Source: Lachnospiraceae bacterium
GTDB lineage: Bacteria > Bacillota > Clostridia > Lachnospirales > Lachnospiraceae
DNA length: 59,438 nucleotides
NCBI GenBank assembly: GCA_900766575.1
Contig: CAAFVW010000107.1
Location: 1 to 59,438 of the forward strand
Direction of reading: 5' to 3'
In this document: piece by piece, positions 51,568 to 59,438 of the stretch
Position numbering within the stretch: position 1 is the first letter of the stretch
How the letters are laid out: each line of letters begins with the position of its first letter
The notes under the pieces: model-generated
Databases searched by the model: none
What the model saw: only the letters and a program-made list of their open reading frames with translations
What the model was told of the DNA's origin: nothing
Made by a program: the position numbers and the translations under genes

Positions 51568-53304
51568 CTATACAGGTTGTAAGATTACTTGCACTTTAGC
51601 TTCGTAATTTAACGGGTTCCGCTCCTGATAATCAAACAGGACATAATGGGGCTCCGGATACCGGAACGGTTCCAGATGTGTCATTCTGCTCAACTGTTTC
51701 CAGTCATATTCCCTATATGCCGGAAGATAACGGTGCTCCTGCTCCTCCGTCTGATAGAACCTGCGGATCTCCTGTTTCTCTTCCTCCGTGATATCGGCAG
51801 CAAATCCGGGTCTGCTCTTCAGATTCTCCCTAAGATACATATCATAAACCAGAAGTTCCCGGTAGATCTCACGGTTTTCCGGATCCTTTAGTGCGGCGAA
51901 CTCCAATAAAATCTGATACCGGTATGCTCTGGCCGGACTGTTGGTAAAATATCCCTGCTCCTGATAATAATCCGCCAGGGCCTCATACATGGCAAAAGGC
52001 CCGGAAAATGCTTTTTCCAAAACAGGCAGCGTATGGGTGAATTGTCCACTGTTATAATACAGCTCTACCATTTCTTCAATCCGCTTCAGCCGCCGGATCT
52101 CTCCGTAACTGATCCAGTTGGTATACAGCACTTCATAGGGCGGCTGTTCCAGATAATGGATGCCGTATTCCTGAGCATTTCCGTGCATATCGGAACCTTT
52201 TAATACTTTCAGGAAGCCCAGCTGCAGCTGCTCCGGCTGCATTCCGTAGACCCGGTCAAAAGATCTGCCAAAGCTCTCATAATCCTCGTAGGGCAGCCCG
52301 GCGATCAGGTCCAGATGTTGATGAATGTTGTGTCCCTGATGAATGGCAGCCACGATTTTCTCCAGTTTGTCCACATCCATGATACGTTTGATCGCCCGGA
52401 TCGTCTCCGGATTCGTGGACTGCACTCCAATCTCCAGCTGTGCCAGTCCCGGACGGAACTGGTTCAGCAATGCAATCTCTTCTTCCCGCAGAATATCGGC
52501 AGAAATCTCGAAATGGAAGTTGGTGACACCATTGTCATGTTCGTGGATATACTGCCAGATCTCCATGGCATGTCTGTGATCGCAGTTAAAAGTTCGGTCA
52601 ATGAATTTCACCTGTTTTACCTTCTGATCCAGGAAAAACTGTAATTCTCTCTTTACGACACTTATGTCACGTAGTCTTACCTTCTTATCTATGGAGGACA
52701 GACAGTAGCTGCACCGGTAAGGACATCCTCTGCTGGTCTCATAATAGATAATACGATTCGTAAACGGCTCCATATTCTCATAGAGAAAAGGAAGTGTTGT
52801 CAGATCCGTCAGTTCTCTGGGCGCAGTGTAGCCGGAAGCAAGACACAGACCTGTGATCTGTCCGAAACGCTCTTCGGTCCGCTTCCCGAATTGCTTTTGC
52901 GTTCCTTCTGCTTCCCACAGATACTGCTCCAGCAATTCCCGGAAAGTAACCTCGCCTTCGCCGACCATGATTCCCGTAACCTGTGGAAATTCTTTTAATA
53001 ATCCCGGTCCATCATAAGTCACCTCCGGACCTCCCAGCCAGATCTCCGTATTCGGCAGAAGCTTCGGCAGTTCTGCCAGAATCTCCCGGATTAGCTTCCA
53101 GTTCCAGATATAACAGGAAAAGCCGATTGCATCCGGCTGATGCTTCCAGATACCCTCCAGAATGTTTTCCAGAGATTCATTAATAGTGAACTCCGCCAGT
53201 TCCACATAAGGCTGCAGTTTTTCCCCCACACAGGCCCGCAGGCTGTAAATAGCAGGATTGGAATGTATGAATTTTGCATTGATTGCTGTTAATAAAAATT
53301 TCAT
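51568..53304 (-). CDS. B12-binding radical SAM protein with DUF4080
   Basis: A 578-aa enzyme. The N-terminal cobalamin-binding-type fold (about 1-140) includes IGFSCYIWNWKLI and LGGPEVTYDGP. The radical SAM core (about 185-380) has the [4Fe-4S] motif CPYRCSYC. The C-terminal DUF4080 domain covers about 395-560. The family probably modifies tRNA, lipid or small molecules; the reaction is not known. It ends 16 bp upstream of the DnaQ-like gene in the same direction, so the two may be co-transcribed. Confidence 0.92.
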   Translation of the reverse strand: MKFLLTAINAKFIHSNPAIYSLRACVGEKLQPYVELAEFTINESLENILEGIWKHQPDAIGFSCYIWNWKLIREILAELPKLLPNTEIWLGGPEVTYDGPGLLKEFPQVTGIMVGEGEVTFRELLEQYLWEAEGTQKQFGKRTEERFGQITGLCLASGYTAPRELTDLTTLPFLYENMEPFTNRIIYYETSRGCPYRCSYCLSSIDKKVRLRDISVVKRELQFFLDQKVKQVKFIDRTFNCDHRHAMEIWQYIHEHDNGVTNFHFEISADILREEEIALLNQFRPGLAQLEIGVQSTNPETIRAIKRIMDVDKLEKIVAAIHQGHNIHQHLDLIAGLPYEDYESFGRSFDRVYGMQPEQLQLGFLKVLKGSDMHGNAQEYGIHYLEQPPYEVLYTNWISYGEIRRLKRIEEMVELYYNSGQFTHTLPVLEKAFSGPFAMYEALADYYQEQGYFTNSPARAYRYQILLEFAALKDPENREIYRELLVYDMYLRENLKSRPGFAADITEEEKQEIRRFYQTEEQEHRYLPAYREYDWKQLSRMTHLEPFRYPEPHYVLFDYQERNPLNYEAKVQVILQPV

Positions 53305-53345
53305 GGACTTATTATACGCCTCTGTATATAGCGGTGCAAGTACGG

Positions 53346-53390
53346 AAAAACAGGGAACCCACAGGCTCTTACCCTGTTGAATTCCCTGTT
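53346..53390 (-). terminator. Terminator of the galK-galT unit
   Basis: AACAGGGAA pairs with TTCCCTGTT; on the minus strand TTTTT follows. It lies 30 nt after the galT stop codon. Confidence 0.8.
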
Positions 53391-53420
53391 CTGCTATCTA
53401 TGACTGCTGTTTGAATTATA

Positions 53421-54929
53421 CTAATTGTTCAGAGCCTGCACAAATCTGTCGAAAGCTTTCTGGCCTTCTTCGGTTCTCTTGTACACGCCGGCATCTTCCA
53501 GTACCTGCATGAATACCAGACCGATTTCTTTTTCTACGATACTGTCAATATTTTCTGCGGTAATGGCATCGTATTTCGGACGGAATTCGTCTACCCAGTC
53601 TGCATGCTTTGCCAGTTCTTCATCGGCTCTCAAGTCCTTACCAGCAAGGATTGCTTCCTTCAGATGCGCCATCTCACCTTTCAGGCGGGCAGGCAATACA
53701 GCCAGACCCATAACCTCGATCAGACCGATATTTTCCTTCTTGATATGATGCAGCTTTGCATGAGGATGATATACACCCAGCGGGTGCTCTTCGGTCGTGA
53801 TGTTGTTGCGCAGTACCAGATCCAGTTCGTACTTATCTCCACGCTTTCTGGCAATGGGAGTAATGGTGTTGTGAGGCTCGTTATCGGTATAAGCATAGAT
53901 AAATGCTGCCTCATCGGTATACTCTCTCCACTTGTTCAGAATCACATCTGCCAGTGCAATAATGCGGTCAGTATCTGTACCGCTGAGACGAATCACGGAC
54001 ATCGGCCATGCCACAATACCGGCATCCACATCTTCATAACCGGCTACTGTAAACATTCTCTCTACGGGAGCTTTCGCCATGGCGAACTCATAATGACCGC
54101 CCTGGAAATGATCATGGCTCAAAATGGAACCTCCCACGATCGGCAGATCCGCATTGGAACCCACAAAATAATGAGGGAACTGCTTTACAAAATCGAACAG
54201 CTTGCAGAAGGTTGCATGCTCGATCTTCATGGGAACATGCTGTGAATTAAATACGATGCAGTGCTCATTGTAATATACATACGGAGAATACTGGAATCCC
54301 CACTGGCTGCCGTTGATGGTCACCGGAATGATGCGATGATTCTGACGAGCCGGATGGTTTACACGGCCTGCATAGCCCTCGTTTTCACGACACAGCAGAC
54401 ATTTCGGATAACCGGACTGCTTTGCCAGCTTCGCTGCTGCGATGGCCTTGGGATCCTTTTCCGGCTTGGACAGGTTGATGGTAATGTCCAAATCACCGTA
54501 TTTGGTCGGGGTCACCCATTTCATATCTTTGCAGATACGATAGCGGCGGATATAATCGGAATCTCTGCTCAGCTTATAATAATAATCGGTAGCTGACTCA
54601 GGTGATACCTGATCGTACAGCTCATGGAAATGACGAATCACTTCGCTGGGTCTGGGCATTAACAGGCCCATGATCTTTGTATCGAAAAGATCGCGATATA
54701 CCACGCTGTTCTCCTTGAGGATACCTTTCTCATAAGCATAATCCAACATACCCTTCAGAACTTCTTCCAGTTCATCCTCACGCATGGTCACATTGTCCCG
54801 CTCTTCCAGCTCATCCAGTTCAAACAGCTCCAACAGACGGTTGGTGGTATAAATCACATCTTCCTGCGGAACCAGTCCTGTCTGTACTCCGTAGGATACC
54901 AATTTACGAATTAATACCTGAATATCCAT
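53421..54929 (-). CDS. galT: UDP-glucose-hexose-1-phosphate uridylyltransferase, class II
   Basis: A 502-aa class II GalT, the Firmicute-type enzyme of the Leloir pathway: it exchanges galactose-1-phosphate with UDP-glucose. Recognisable segments are LMPRPSEVIRHFHELY, CLLCRENEGYAGRVNHPARQNHR, and SILSHDHFQGGHYEFAMAKAPVER. Length matches the family. It follows galK by 93 bp in the same direction and ends with a strong terminator. No galE or galactose transporter is in the window. Confidence 0.96.
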   Translation of the reverse strand: MDIQVLIRKLVSYGVQTGLVPQEDVIYTTNRLLELFELDELEERDNVTMREDELEEVLKGMLDYAYEKGILKENSVVYRDLFDTKIMGLLMPRPSEVIRHFHELYDQVSPESATDYYYKLSRDSDYIRRYRICKDMKWVTPTKYGDLDITINLSKPEKDPKAIAAAKLAKQSGYPKCLLCRENEGYAGRVNHPARQNHRIIPVTINGSQWGFQYSPYVYYNEHCIVFNSQHVPMKIEHATFCKLFDFVKQFPHYFVGSNADLPIVGGSILSHDHFQGGHYEFAMAKAPVERMFTVAGYEDVDAGIVAWPMSVIRLSGTDTDRIIALADVILNKWREYTDEAAFIYAYTDNEPHNTITPIARKRGDKYELDLVLRNNITTEEHPLGVYHPHAKLHHIKKENIGLIEVMGLAVLPARLKGEMAHLKEAILAGKDLRADEELAKHADWVDEFRPKYDAITAENIDSIVEKEIGLVFMQVLEDAGVYKRTEEGQKAFDRFVQALNN

Positions 54930-55022
54930 TTTCTCTCCATTCTGCCGCAGACTTCCACAGCATTGTTCTGACTCGTTTCTTTTCTTATTACACTTCTATC
55001 TCAAGAGGTTCCGGTTGCCGGT

Positions 55023-56192
55023 TTACAGCGTTTGAGGACCGTCACCGATCTCTACTACATAGAAATCAGCGGCATAACCGATTTTCTCCTTGTATGCCTT
55101 ACCTACCTGCTCAATAAATGTATCGATTGCCTCATCCTTTACAATGCTTACGGTACATCCGCCGAAGCCTGCGCCGGTCATACGGGAGCCGATCACTCCA
55201 TCTATCTTCCACGCTTCCTCTACCAGAGTATCCAGCTCGATACCGGTTACTTCATAATCATCACGCAGAGATACGTGAGAAGCATTCATCAGCTCACCGA
55301 ACAGCTTTACATCGTTATTCTTCAATGCTTCTACGGCACGAATGGTTCTCTGATTCTCATATACAGCATGTTTTGCACGTTTTCTGCGAACATCGCTCTT
55401 GATAATGGATTTGAATTTCTCGAAAGTCTCCTCATCCAGATCACCCAGAGTCTTGATCTTCACTACCTGCTGTAACTCTGCCAGTGCTGTCTCACACTCG
55501 CTGCGGCGCTCATTGTACTTGGAATCTCCCAGGCCTCTCTTCTTATTGCTGCATGCGATCACGATCTTCGCATTCTCCAGATGAATCGGTGCATACTCAT
55601 ATTCCAGAGTTGCGGTATCCAGGAAAATAGCATTGTCTTTTTTACCCATAGCAATGGCAAACTGATCCATGATACCACAATTTACCTTGTTGAATTTGTT
55701 CTCAGAAAACTGTCCGATCAGTGCCAGATCCTGATTGGTCACATCGAATCCGAAGAAATCTCTCAGGATATAACCGGTCAGCACTTCTACGGAAGCGGAA
55801 GAGGAAAGTCCGGAACCGTTGGGAATATTACCGTTCAACAACAGATCCATACCGGAAGTAACCTTCATGCCCTTCTCACCAAATGCCCAGATCACTCCCT
55901 TGGGATAATTGGTCCAGCCAGCTTCCTTGCTGGGCACCAGATCTTCCAGAGAGGATTCGATTACTCCCAGATGTCCAAAATTCATGGAATAGAAACGCAG
56001 CTTATTGTCGTTTCTCTTTCTTGCTACACCATAAGTACCGATGGTCAGTGCACAGGGGAATACATGACCGCCGTTATAGTCGGTATGTTCACCGATCAGG
56101 TTCACACGTCCCGGTGCAAAATAAGTCTTGGCACCCTCTGCATCTCCAAATACTTCTGCGAAAGTCTTCAGAATCGTCTCTTTCATTTCCAT
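55023..56192 (-). CDS. galK: Galactokinase
   Basis: A 389-aa GHMP kinase that phosphorylates galactose at C1 with ATP. GRVNLIGEHTDYNGG is the galactokinase signature, NGSGLSSSASVEVL the nucleotide-binding motif, and MTGAGFGGCTVSIV motif 3. AGTAAAAAATGGAAATG at the start offers two near ATGs. It is the first gene of galK-galT. The 530-bp upstream region contains the structured repeat array, so leuA read-through could be controlled there. Confidence 0.96.
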   Translation of the reverse strand: MEMKETILKTFAEVFGDAEGAKTYFAPGRVNLIGEHTDYNGGHVFPCALTIGTYGVARKRNDNKLRFYSMNFGHLGVIESSLEDLVPSKEAGWTNYPKGVIWAFGEKGMKVTSGMDLLLNGNIPNGSGLSSSASVEVLTGYILRDFFGFDVTNQDLALIGQFSENKFNKVNCGIMDQFAIAMGKKDNAIFLDTATLEYEYAPIHLENAKIVIACSNKKRGLGDSKYNERRSECETALAELQQVVKIKTLGDLDEETFEKFKSIIKSDVRRKRAKHAVYENQRTIRAVEALKNNDVKLFGELMNASHVSLRDDYEVTGIELDTLVEEAWKIDGVIGSRMTGAGFGGCTVSIVKDEAIDTFIEQVGKAYKEKIGYAADFYVVEIGDGPQTL

Positions 56193-56360
56193 TTTTTACT
56201 CCTATCTGCTTACTGTGTAAGCTCCTTACCTTTATGTGCTTTCCGTTTATCGCCCCGGCAGATACCGGGATGCAAATTCTCTTGCTCTATGTTTTCATCA
56301 TAATCCAAAAAAACAAATATTTCTACCTATTTTTGTTTTTAAGACCTGTCATTATGTTAA

Positions 56361-56712
56361 AAGCTACAAGCCATGCAAAGACAAAAATAAAAACACATCC
56401 CGGGAGCTTGCTCACAGGGTTGTGTTTTTATTTTTGGATTTATACGGCGACAGCCGTACATGAAGTAGACGCAGCGCGTCTACGAATGCGCATGGCGCAG
56501 TTCCCGGGAGCTTGCTCACAAAGGTGTATCTTTCTTTTTGGATTTATACGGCGACAGCCGTACATGAAGTAGACGCAGCGCGTCTACGAATGTGCATGGC
56601 GCAGTTCCCTGAATCCTGCTCACAAGGATATGTCTTTGTTTTTGATTTTATACGGCGACAGCCGTACATGAAGTAGACGCAGCGCGTCTACGAATGTGCA
56701 TGGCGCAGTTCC
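56361..56712 (+). repeat. Structured repeat element, copy B with three 104-bp units
   Basis: It starts with the same AAGCTACAAGCCATGCAA as copy A. A hairpin follows (CAAAAATAAAAACACA with TGTGTTTTTATTTTTG), then TATACGGCGACAGCCGT and CATGAAGTAGACGC-AGC-GCGTCTACGAATG and GCATGGCGCAGTTCC. The part from GGATTTATAC to GCAGTTCC occurs three times with exact 104-bp spacing (TATACGG at 56441, 56545, 56649). It fills the gap between leuA (ends 12 nt away) and galK. The remaining 56193-56360 is AT-rich and should hold the galK promoter; no clear boxes were assigned. Confidence 0.85.
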
Positions 56713-56725
56713 ACGGCGATTCTTT

Positions 56726-58732
56726 TTATTCCGCACTCTGCTTCCGATACTGTACCGGAGTCATATCGTATGCTTTTTTGAACAGACGGTTAAAATGCTC
56801 GACATTTTCATAACCTACATTAGCAGCAATGGTCTCCACCGTCTGATTGGTCTCTTTCAAAAGCATTCTCGCTTTCTTCATACGTTCTTCCCGTACTACT
56901 TCCTGGAAAGTCATGCCGGCCTTTTCCTTAATGTACTTGGACAGATAAGGCTTGGAGAGATGGAAGGTATCCACCAGCATATCCAATGTCACATCCACGT
57001 AATTTTTCTGGATGAAACTGATAATCTCCACAATTCTCTCTTCCCTGCCGGAAGTAATATGCTGCTCTGCTGCCAGCTTGTTCACAGCAGACACCAGCGC
57101 GGCAATGGAACTCTTGATAATATCTTCATCCACACCGACACCCCAGTAGAACTTACCGTCATGGACGATGCCTACATAGGTAGCTGCCTTAGAATTAGAA
57201 CCTCTGGAAATTGCATGCTCCTCATAGACCGACAGTTCGTAAGTAATGCCGAAGTAAGTCTTAATGGCATTGCTGACTGCATCCAGACGTCCATTACCCA
57301 TGGTGGTAATGGTTCGGGAAGCGCCGCCCTGATCGATAGTCACTTCTGCCTGAATACCGTTCTCCTGCTTGAAGTGACACTCCGGAATATTGAAGATGCT
57401 GCGGGGATAAATATAATTTTCCTCGAAGATTGCGTAAATCTCCTTGGGAAGTAATTCCTGATGACGTCTGTCGGAGATACCCTTTACCAGATATCCAACC
57501 TCTTCCTTCATGGCTGCAGGCAGTGCAAAACCAAACTGCTGCTTCAATACAAATGCTACGCCGCCTTTACCGGATACGCTGTTGATACGGATAACATCGG
57601 ATTCGTATTCTCTTCCCACATCCGCAGGATCAATGGGCAGGTAAGGAATATCCCAGCGTTTGCCGGTCTTGCCTTCTTTCTGCCATGCCATACCCTTGCT
57701 GATGGCATCCTGATGGGAACCGGAGAATGCGGTAAATACCAGATCACCCGCATAGGGAACTCTCTCATGTACCTTCATGCCGGTGAAATTCTCGTATGCC
57801 TCACGGATCTCCATAATACGGGAGAAATCCAATCCGCTGTCGACACCATGACACATCATATTCAACGCAACCGTTACCAGATCCACATTACCGGTACGTT
57901 CACCGTTGCCGAACAAAGTACCTTCTACACGGTCTGCTCCGGCCAATACACCGAACTCCGCATCACTGATGCCACAGCCTCTGTCGTTGTGGGGATGCAC
58001 GCTGAGTACTACATTATCACGATATTTCAAATGCTTGTGCATATATTCTACCTGGCAGGCAAATACGTGAGGCATTGCTACCTGCACGGTGGTGGGCAGA
58101 TTGATGATGGCCTTGCAGTCAGCAGTGGGCTTCCATACCTCCAGTACCGCATTGCAGACTTCCAGCGCATAATCCACCTCTGTCTGGGAAAAGCTTTCCG
58201 GGCTGTACTCGAAAGTAAAATTACCCTCGGTCTCATCTGCCAGACTCTTCAGCATCTGTGCTCCGTCTACCGCCAGCTTCTTGATGGCTTCCTTATCTTT
58301 TTTGAATACCTGTTCCCTCTGCTCTACGGATGTAGAATTGTACAGATGGATTACGGCATGAGGTGCACCTTTTACAGCCTCAAAGGTCTTGCGGATGATA
58401 TGCTCTCTCGCCTGGGTCAATACCTGGATGGTTACGTCATCCGGAATCATATCACGTTCGATCAACGCACGGATAAAATTGTACTCCGTATCGGAGGAAG
58501 CGGGAAAACCAACCTCGATCTCCTTGAAGCCGATCTTTACCAACATCTTGAAGAATTCCAGCTTATCTTCCAGACTCATGGGATCGATCAGGGCCTGGTT
58601 GCCGTCTCTCAAGTCAACACTGCACCAGATAGGGGGCTTGGTAATGCTGTCCTTCTTCACCCAGTCGTAGGTCACCTCGGGGGGCATAAAATAAGTTTTC
58701 TGATATTTTGCTGCAATGTCTGCGCTGTTCAT
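56726..58732 (-). CDS. leuA: 2-isopropylmalate synthase fused to a C-terminal AraC-type DNA-binding domain
   Basis: A 668-aa fusion. Residues about 30-310 are the catalytic barrel of LeuA: LRDGNQAL (41-48), metal ligands H246 and H248 in HPHND, and GNGERTGNVDLVTVALN. The linker subdomains and the leucine-binding LeuA_dimer domain reach to about 560 (VTIDQGGASRTITTMGNGRLDAV). The usual protein ends near SAVNKL; here the frame continues with residues 564-668, a full AraC double HTH (LDMLVDTFHLSKPYLSKYIKEKAG and VETIAANVGYENVEHFNRLFKK, then MTPVQYRKQ). AGGAGG precedes the ATG. It condenses acetyl-CoA with 2-oxoisovalerate; the DNA-binding role is inferred. leuBCD are not adjacent. Confidence 0.93.
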   Translation of the reverse strand: MNSADIAAKYQKTYFMPPEVTYDWVKKDSITKPPIWCSVDLRDGNQALIDPMSLEDKLEFFKMLVKIGFKEIEVGFPASSDTEYNFIRALIERDMIPDDVTIQVLTQAREHIIRKTFEAVKGAPHAVIHLYNSTSVEQREQVFKKDKEAIKKLAVDGAQMLKSLADETEGNFTFEYSPESFSQTEVDYALEVCNAVLEVWKPTADCKAIINLPTTVQVAMPHVFACQVEYMHKHLKYRDNVVLSVHPHNDRGCGISDAEFGVLAGADRVEGTLFGNGERTGNVDLVTVALNMMCHGVDSGLDFSRIMEIREAYENFTGMKVHERVPYAGDLVFTAFSGSHQDAISKGMAWQKEGKTGKRWDIPYLPIDPADVGREYESDVIRINSVSGKGGVAFVLKQQFGFALPAAMKEEVGYLVKGISDRRHQELLPKEIYAIFEENYIYPRSIFNIPECHFKQENGIQAEVTIDQGGASRTITTMGNGRLDAVSNAIKTYFGITYELSVYEEHAISRGSNSKAATYVGIVHDGKFYWGVGVDEDIIKSSIAALVSAVNKLAAEQHITSGREERIVEIISFIQKNYVDVTLDMLVDTFHLSKPYLSKYIKEKAGMTFQEVVREERMKKARMLLKETNQTVETIAANVGYENVEHFNRLFKKAYDMTPVQYRKQSAE

Positions 58733-59069
58733 TGGAATCCTCCTGCTATATGATTACTTTTTATTTTCGAAACATACTGTTTTTACTTTTTTCACTTATC
58801 TGATTGCACTATCTTAACACTCATAATTTCTATAAGCAAGTTATATTCTTATCTTGTTGATTGATGTATTTTAATGTAACACTTTTGTCATATACCTATA
58901 AATTCAAGAAAAAGGCTATTTTATTCGTTCATTATTCCGTTTTATTATTTGATTAAAATTTTTAATTTCATAATATCATTTTTTGTTATATTTTAAACCA
59001 TACATTCAATTTTATAATGTAACATTATTGATTAATTTTATTACTGTGTTTAAGATGTTTTTCACAGAA
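58733..59069 (-). promoter_or_regulatory. AT-rich upstream region of leuA with repeated TAATGTAACA
   Basis: A 340-bp non-coding stretch, very AT-rich. TAATGTAACA occurs at 58872-58881 and at 59015-59024, in the same orientation. The second copy lies inside a perfect 7-1-7 inverted repeat, ATAATGT-A-ACATTAT (59014-59028). No T-box or other riboswitch was recognised, and no single promoter stands out. The repeats are candidates for binding sites, possibly of the LeuA-AraC protein itself. Confidence 0.4.
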
Positions 59070-59098
59070 AAACAGATGTCCGTGTGAGACATCTGTTT
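59065..59098 (-). terminator. Terminator of the cytidylate-kinase-like gene
   Basis: AAACAGATGTC pairs perfectly with GACATCTGTTT around a 7-nt loop; on the minus strand a T run follows. The 85 bp between it and the stop codon hold nothing recognisable. Confidence 0.85.
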
Positions 59099-59183
59099 AC
59101 AATCTATTCCCTATTTATATCCTAAACGATTTCTTCGTACTGTATACTCTCGAAATCGTAACGTCCATTCGCATTCCGGACGA

Positions 59184-59438
59184 TCAAATAATTTCCACTC
59201 TCTCAAAATACCGAATCAGGATATCCGCACAATTTTCGATTCCCAGTTTGGTGGTATCCAGGATCATATGATAATTGTTCACATCACCCCACACTTTACC
59301 GGTATTTTCATAATAATAGTCGGCGCGCTCCGCATCATTTTTCTCAAGCATTTCTTTTGCCTCATCGTGGGGAAGACTTTCCTTCTTCATGATACGTTCA
59401 ATACGATCTTCCTTATCCGCGCACACATACACGTTAAA
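59184..59438 (-). CDS. Cytidylate kinase-like family protein, 3' part only (runs off the window)
   Basis: The frame is open to the window edge and reads through VYVCADKEDRIERIM, DRERADYYY-like AERADYYYENTG, and NNYHMILDTTKLGIE. This is the C-terminal part of the AAA_26 'cytidylate kinase-like' family common in Lachnospiraceae. The GTG at 59432 is probably internal, since upstream codons (F-N) fit the family and no start signal is seen. The P-loop lies beyond the window. Its nucleotide specificity is not established in the family. Confidence 0.8.
   Translation of the reverse strand, partial: FNVYVCADKEDRIERIMKKESLPHDEAKEMLEKNDAERADYYYENTGKVWGDVNNYHMILDTTKLGIENCADILIRYFERVEII

Noticed and set aside
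56361..56712. CRISPR array
   Set aside because: Only three units, repeats of about 70 bp with related 'spacers', internal hairpins and no cas genes; it is a tandem duplication.
57461..58753. A 430-codon open frame on the plus strand
   Set aside because: It is wholly antisense to leuA, whose protein is unmistakable; the antisense translation is rich in His/Cys/Ile in the manner of a shadow frame and has no family motif.
58733..59069. T-box or leucine riboswitch upstream of leuA
   Set aside because: No T-box consensus (TGGNACCGCG-like) or antiterminator/terminator pair is visible; the hairpin at 59065-59098 belongs to the next gene.

Overview
The window reads as a chromosome segment of an anaerobic Gram-positive Clostridia, most likely a Lachnospiraceae-type gut bacterium. 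The basis is strong AGGAGG-type ribosome binding sites, a tRNA gene without encoded CCA, a PerR plus reverse-rubrerythrin pair, class II GalT, VanW and DUF4080 radical-SAM proteins, KtrAB potassium uptake, and AT-rich intergenic DNA between genes of moderate GC. There is no transposase, phage gene, CRISPR array or rRNA.

Layout. 0.05-4.2 kb: tRNA-Lys, a Zur-like repressor with a histidine-rich metal transporter behind a Fur-type box, a sugar acetyltransferase and a MATE pump. 4.4-8.0 kb: AraC regulator, ROK fructokinase, and a PadR plus HAAS-FtsW fusion module with two PadR-like operators. 8.3-12.5 kb: an SDR protein coupled to a dicarboxylate/amino-acid symporter, then ktrB-ktrA. 12.8-16.2 kb: a two-component system, PerR and reverse rubrerythrin. 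16.2-18.2 kb: a structured repeat, a DUF11 protein, and a deletion junction that truncates both a channel gene and a DUF4340 gene. 18.3-30.4 kb: a Gld-type ABC exporter and a MacAB-like exporter with three adaptor proteins; both are preceded by the same unusual operator-promoter. 30.6-41.5 kb: catabolic, regulatory and repair genes interspersed with truncated genes (DUF554, GIY-YIG, VOC, GNAT, MATE). 41.6-53.3 kb: a diguanylate cyclase, a DUF438 sensor whose ribosome binding site lies in a hairpin, and a long leftward operon (35-aa membrane peptide, VanW, AIR-synthase-like, Lrp, aminotransferase, TrmL, carbonic-anhydrase-like), then DnaQ-like exonuclease and radical SAM. 53.4-59.4 kb: galK-galT, a tandemly amplified copy of the structured repeat, leuA, and a cytidylate-kinase-like fragment at the window edge.

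The most striking signals are four. First, 2-isopropylmalate synthase is fused in frame to a complete C-terminal AraC-type DNA-binding domain, which would put leucine synthesis, leucine sensing and DNA binding in one chain. Second, a dispersed structured repeat occurs at 16.25 and 56.36 kb; its helices are kept while their sequence differs, and it is amplified in 104-bp steps in front of galK. Third, two different ABC-export operons share a helically phased triple-repeat operator at exactly the same distance from their -10 boxes. Fourth, most of the truncated genes lie where two genes converge, as if small deletions accumulated between convergent genes.

Functional assignments rest on motif recognition by eye; no database search or folding program was run.
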